Below are positions 22,223 through 25,252 of a stretch of 25,252 nucleotides of DNA, in pieces (the first letter of the stretch is position 1; each line of letters starts with the position of its first letter). Made by a program: the position numbers and the translations under genes. Source of the DNA: RGIG4608 sp045606265 (GTDB lineage: Bacteria; Bacillota; Clostridia; Oscillospirales; CAG-272). The notes beneath the pieces are model-generated. The model was given only the letters and a program-made list of their open reading frames with translations. It made no database searches and was not told where the DNA came from. The stretch is from NCBI GenBank assembly GCA_045606265.1, contig JAZURO010000161.1, positions 1 to 25,252 on the forward strand. The letters run 5' to 3'.

Positions 22223-23239
22223 TTAATTAAAATTTATTATTATATTATAACTCAAAAGTTCTTTTTTTTCAAGAACTTTTATGTTCTTTATTCCATATTT
22301 TTGGTAAATTTTTTGCATATTTTTGCGTTTTTGACCCACTATTTTGGAAATTTCACCTTTTGGGCAATAAATCACCGTTTTTTCGGGAATTTTATCGGGT
22401 TTATGCGCATCAATATACTCACAAATTTTATCAAGATACAGGGCGCTCATTGACAGCTCCCCTATTGCAGAGTGATTTGCTCCGCCCGCTACACAGCTGC
22501 TGTCAGACAAATTCTCGCCGGATTGAAGCCCCACTCTGATGCAGGGTACATCATTCTTTACAAAGACCTTCAATGCTTCCTTGGTTCTCTCAACCGCTTC
22601 TTCATCAGTAAGCGCCGTGTAATCTCCGCTTTGCATCATATCGCAAAGCTCAGTCTGATAAAACACGACAGTGGGATATATTCTTGCACCGTCAGCACCC
22701 ATTTCACATATCTTTTCGGCTGTATATATTTCCTTTTCAACCGTGGAATCGGGAAGTCCGATCATCATCTGTCCGATAAGCGAAAAACCCCGTTCCTTTA
22801 TCTTTTTACAGGCGTTTTCGGCACATAGAGATGAATGTCCACGTTTACTTTTTTGAAGTACCGTATCATCCATACTCTGAAGCCCCAACTCTATCGTTCT
22901 GACAGAAAAGCTTGACAAAATATCAAGTATTTCATCATCAATATAATCGGGACGGGTGGAAAGTCTGATTGACGAAACTCTTCCGTCATCAACGTATCTC
23001 TGCGCAAGAGAAAGGAGCTCAATCATTAAATTTCTGTCAATTCCCGTAAACGATCCACCAAAAAAAGCTATCTCAACGCAATCGTTATGCGCTGTGGTTT
23101 TAAGCACTTCTTCAATATCGTTTCTGACCCTTGAAATATCAAAATTCATCCTGCCCGATATTGAGCGCTGATTACAGAAAACACACATATTGGGACATCC
23201 CATATGGGGTATAAAAATGGGAATATTTATATGTCGCAT
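22223..23239 (-). CDS. Radical SAM protein, Elp3-like, between rnc and smc
   Basis: A 338-aa iron-sulfur enzyme of the radical SAM superfamily. The cluster cysteines are Cys15, Cys19 and Cys22 in GCPNMCVFCNQ, followed by the SAM-binding segment EIAFFGGSFTGID and the TIM-barrel pattern SSIRLSTRPDYID, TIELGLQSMDD and GLPDSTVEKE. The catalytic core matches the Elp3/COG1243 branch, but the acetyltransferase domain of Elp3 is absent. The gene is found between rnc and smc in many Clostridia; its substrate is not known to me, and RNA modification is only a guess from the family. The start is ATG 23239 with AGGAG 11 bases upstream. Its last codons (LEKKELLSYNIIINFN) overlap the smc promoter. Confidence 0.88.
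   Translation of the reverse strand: MRHINIPIFIPHMGCPNMCVFCNQRSISGRMNFDISRVRNDIEEVLKTTAHNDCVEIAFFGGSFTGIDRNLMIELLSLAQRYVDDGRVSSIRLSTRPDYIDDEILDILSSFSVRTIELGLQSMDDTVLQKSKRGHSSLCAENACKKIKERGFSLIGQMMIGLPDSTVEKEIYTAEKICEMGADGARIYPTVVFYQTELCDMMQSGDYTALTDEEAVERTKEALKVFVKNDVPCIRVGLQSGENLSDSSCVAGGANHSAIGELSMSALYLDKICEYIDAHKPDKIPEKTVIYCPKGEISKIVGQKRKNMQKIYQKYGIKNIKVLEKKELLSYNIIINFN
22244..22272 (-). promoter_or_regulatory. Internal promoter for smc-ftsY-rdgB, inside the 3' end of the radical SAM gene
   Basis: Minus strand: TTGAAA (22267-22272), 17-base spacer, TATAAT (22244-22249). The start point would be near 22237, giving a leader of about 45 bases. The -35 lies in the inverted repeat AAAAGTTCTT (22254-22263) / AAGAACTTTT (22271-22280). 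Confidence 0.65.
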
Positions 23240-23294
23240 ATCAATTTTTTCTCCTTTCCTGTTCGTTTTTATCCTGCTGTAAAAAGCAAGAAAG

Positions 23295-23319
23295 GGAATC
23301 GGGTAAAAAACACGATTCC
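23295..23319 (-). terminator. Weak terminator-like hairpin between rnc and the radical SAM gene
   Basis: A perfect 7-bp stem, GGAATCG / CGATTCC (23295-23301 with 23313-23319), and an 11-base loop, 13 bases past the rnc stop. On the minus strand it is followed by CTTTCTTGCTTTTT, a broken T-tract. It may partly reduce transcription into the downstream genes or protect the rnc end. Confidence 0.4.
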
Positions 23320-23332
23320 AATTCTTGATATT

Positions 23333-24046
23333 TTATATTTCTCCAAACAAAGCAAGCGCTTCCTTTGCCGCATTCTGCTCTGCCTCACGCTTAGTGCTGC
23401 CCTTTCCGCGACCGATTATATTTGAATTCATTCTTGCTTCAACCTCGAACGTTTTTGCGTGGTCGGGTCCGCTTGTGCTCACCACTACATATGTAAGGGT
23501 ATCGACGCCCGACTGCTGAATCATTTGTTGAAGCTCGGACTTATAGTCCTTAACAATCTTGCCCTGCTCCCACGCCTCAAGCTCAGCTTCAAAGAACGGA
23601 TAAACCAGATTTGCAATAAACTCCATTCTGAACACATCGCCATCGTAATATATTGCACCTATAAGCGCTTCAAAGGTGTTTTCAAGCAAGGATTTTCTCT
23701 CTCTTGCATTATTCTTCTCTTCACCGTTGCCAAGGTACAAAAACGAGCCAAGCTCAAAATGCTTTGCGTATGATGAAAGGGCATCTCTGCACACGATCAC
23801 TGCACGGCGTCGGGTAAGCTCACCCTCAGGATAATCAGGGTATTTATTGAAAAGATAATTTGCCGCCGTAATTGAAAGCACGCTGTCGCCAAGGAATTCA
23901 AGACGCTCGTTACTTTCGGCAAGCTTGCCCCTGAGCTTCAACTCATTTGAATATGAGGAATGCGTAAGAGCAGTTCTGAGATATTCAATATTTTTGAAAG
24001 TATATCCGAGCTTTTCTTCAAGCTCGTGCAAATTCGTATTCTGCAT
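23333..24046 (-). CDS. rnc: Ribonuclease III
   Basis: Double-strand-specific endonuclease that processes rRNA precursors and structured mRNAs. The 237-aa protein has a nuclease domain with signature NERLEFLGDSVL (46-57), in which Glu50 and Asp54 are the metal-binding residues, plus the second acidic site in ENTFEALIGAIYYD. A C-terminal double-stranded RNA-binding domain (about 163-235) starts DYKSELQQMIQQ and ends GKGSTKREAEQNAAKEAL. AAAGGA lies 8-9 bases upstream of the ATG, inside the trmFO end, 2 bases after the trmFO stop. Next come the radical SAM gene, smc and ftsY, the usual rnc-smc-ftsY block. RNase III in some bacteria cuts its own operon mRNA; nothing here proves that. Confidence 0.96.
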   Translation of the reverse strand: MQNTNLHELEEKLGYTFKNIEYLRTALTHSSYSNELKLRGKLAESNERLEFLGDSVLSITAANYLFNKYPDYPEGELTRRRAVIVCRDALSSYAKHFELGSFLYLGNGEEKNNARERKSLLENTFEALIGAIYYDGDVFRMEFIANLVYPFFEAELEAWEQGKIVKDYKSELQQMIQQSGVDTLTYVVVSTSGPDHAKTFEVEARMNSNIIGRGKGSTKREAEQNAAKEALALFGEI

Positions 24047-24048
24047 TT

Positions 24049-25252
24049 CTACATTCCTTTCTGTTTTTTCATACTGTTAACAATTTCATCAATGGCTTCA
24101 AGCGCACGGTTGGAAAGATGCTCGTTCTTTACGCTTTTTCCACCCTTAACCCTGTATTCAAGAGGTTTAACTATTCCAAAGTTTGCGTTCATAGGCACAA
24201 ACTTACCCATAGATCCGTTCTGAACGTAAAGCGCCATTGAGCCGATCATTGTAGTTTCGGGGAAAATTATTCCCTCTTCTCCCAAAGCTCTTGCAGCGGC
24301 ATTGATACCTGCCACAAGTCCGCTTCCCGCACTTTCAATATACCCCTCAACACCCGTCATCTGACCTGCGAAAAATATATTTTCATTCTTTATCATTGAA
24401 TAATCGTTTCTAAGAATACCCGGAGAATTAAGGTAAGTGTTTCTGTGCATAATTCCATATCTCAGAAATTCGGCATTTTCAAGGCCGGGGATCATTCTGA
24501 ACACCCGTCTTTGAGCCTCAAAGGTAAGATGGGTCTGGAAGCCGACTAAATTGTACATGCTCTTTTCGGCGTTTTCCTGACGGAGCTGGACTACCGCGTA
24601 AGGGTCTCTGTCAGTCCCGGGATAAGGCAGGCCGACCGGCTTAAGAGGACCGAAAAGAAGCGTGTCTCTGCCTCTCTTGGCCATTACCTCAACGGGCATA
24701 CAGCCTTCAAAAACCTTAAGGTCCTTCTGGCTTTCACGGTCGAAATCCTTAAGAGGCGCCTCCTCAGCGGAGATAAGGGCCTCGTAAAAGGCCTCGTACT
24801 CGTCCTTTTCCATGGGGCAGTTTATATAGCAGGGGTCGCCCTTTCCGTAGCGTGAGGCAAAATAGGCCTTATCCATATTGATGCTCGACGCATCAACTAT
24901 AGGCGCCGCCGCATCAAAGAAGGAAAGGTAGCTTTCCCCAAGCACCGCCGACAGATGCTGAGCCAAAGCATCGGAGGTAAGAGGACCGCTTGCCACCACC
25001 GTGACTCCGTCATCGGGAAGAGACGTGACCTCCTCGGCCACCACGGTAATATTCGGCATTGAGCGTATTTTTTGGCTTACGTAGTCGGAAAAAAGCTTCC
25101 TGTCCACCGCAAGCGCGGCACCTGCCGGAACTGCAGTTGCGTCTGCGGCCTCCATAATAAGAGAGCCGAGAATACGAAGCTCCTCCTTAAGGAGTCCTAC
25201 GGCGTTTGACAGCTGCATCGAGCGGAGAGAATTGGAGCAGACCAGCTCCGCA
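24049..25252 (-). CDS. trmFO: FAD/folate-dependent tRNA (uracil-54-C5)-methyltransferase TrmFO, 5' end outside window
   Basis: Makes ribothymidine at U54 of tRNA using methylenetetrahydrofolate and FADH2. The gene runs off the right edge: 400 residues are visible, starting within the conserved AELVCSNSLRS segment, so about the first 40-50 residues (FAD-binding start) are missing. The ATG at 25218 is internal, not the start. Both catalytic-type cysteines are present, the one in LVCSNS and the one in FEGCMPVEVMAKRG. Other family motifs are AVGLLKEELR, AADATAVPAGAALAVDR, GLPYPGTDRDPYAVVQLRQEN, NLVGFQTHLTFEAQRRVFRMIPGLENAEFLRYGIMHRNTY, and GQMTGVEGYIESAGSGLVAGINAA. Base composition rises from about 42% GC in the 3' part to about 54% upstream of roughly 24,500. 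It ends in TAG next to rnc. Confidence 0.96.
   Translation of the reverse strand, partial: AELVCSNSLRSMQLSNAVGLLKEELRILGSLIMEAADATAVPAGAALAVDRKLFSDYVSQKIRSMPNITVVAEEVTSLPDDGVTVVASGPLTSDALAQHLSAVLGESYLSFFDAAAPIVDASSINMDKAYFASRYGKGDPCYINCPMEKDEYEAFYEALISAEEAPLKDFDRESQKDLKVFEGCMPVEVMAKRGRDTLLFGPLKPVGLPYPGTDRDPYAVVQLRQENAEKSMYNLVGFQTHLTFEAQRRVFRMIPGLENAEFLRYGIMHRNTYLNSPGILRNDYSMIKNENIFFAGQMTGVEGYIESAGSGLVAGINAAARALGEEGIIFPETTMIGSMALYVQNGSMGKFVPMNANFGIVKPLEYRVKGGKSVKNEHLSNRALEAIDEIVNSMKKQKGM

Overview
The window looks like a chromosomal housekeeping segment from a low-GC Gram-positive bacterium of the class Clostridia, probably an uncultured gut-type lineage. The evidence is the gene content and order: ylxM-ffh-rpsP-khpA, trmFO-rnc-radical SAM-smc-ftsY, nadD-yqeK-LCP-rsfS-leuS, a paired M16 peptidase locus, DUF1292, and an O-acetylhomoserine type of methionine pathway. 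Strong Shine-Dalgarno sites and near-consensus sigma-A promoters with 17-bp spacers fit the same picture. I see no rRNA, tRNA, CRISPR array, insertion sequence, phage gene or riboswitch. No gene-free stretch exceeds about 210 bases.

Layout. 1-207: AT-rich tail of something outside the window, with two back-to-back terminators. 208-2412 (minus): metY-metA, methionine synthesis by direct sulfhydrylation. 2455-2520: two divergent promoters. 2555-3064 (plus): two small acidic proteins. A shared terminator at 3066-3100 separates them from the minus-strand operon 7479-3099 (ymfF-ymfH-lgt-folD). 7595-7652: promoter region with two inverted repeats. 7669-9935 (plus): ylxM-ffh-rpsP-khpA, then a terminator that overlaps the promoter of an unrecognised 217-aa gene (10010-10663). 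10809-25252 (minus): rpsU with its own promoter, then a long run of closely packed genes, in transcription order trmFO, rnc, radical SAM, smc, ftsY, rdgB, a membrane protein, yhbY, nadD, yqeK, LCP, rsfS, leuS.

How they work together. Ffh, YlxM and FtsY are the protein-targeting set (SRP and its receptor), split between two operons on opposite strands. RpsP, RpsU, KhpA, RsfS, YhbY, LeuS and TrmFO serve ribosomes and tRNA. Smc handles chromosome organisation. Lgt and the LCP protein serve the envelope. NadD, YqeK, RdgB and FolD belong to nucleotide and one-carbon metabolism.

The most notable points are: (1) ffh is interrupted by an in-frame TAG, and the 22 codons after it still encode what looks like the normal basic Ffh C-terminal tail ending MKMPF; (2) in four of the seven promoters I can identify, the -35 hexamer sits in the middle of an inverted repeat; (3) base composition shifts upward inside trmFO near 24,500. 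I did not find a clearly new defence or biosynthetic system.
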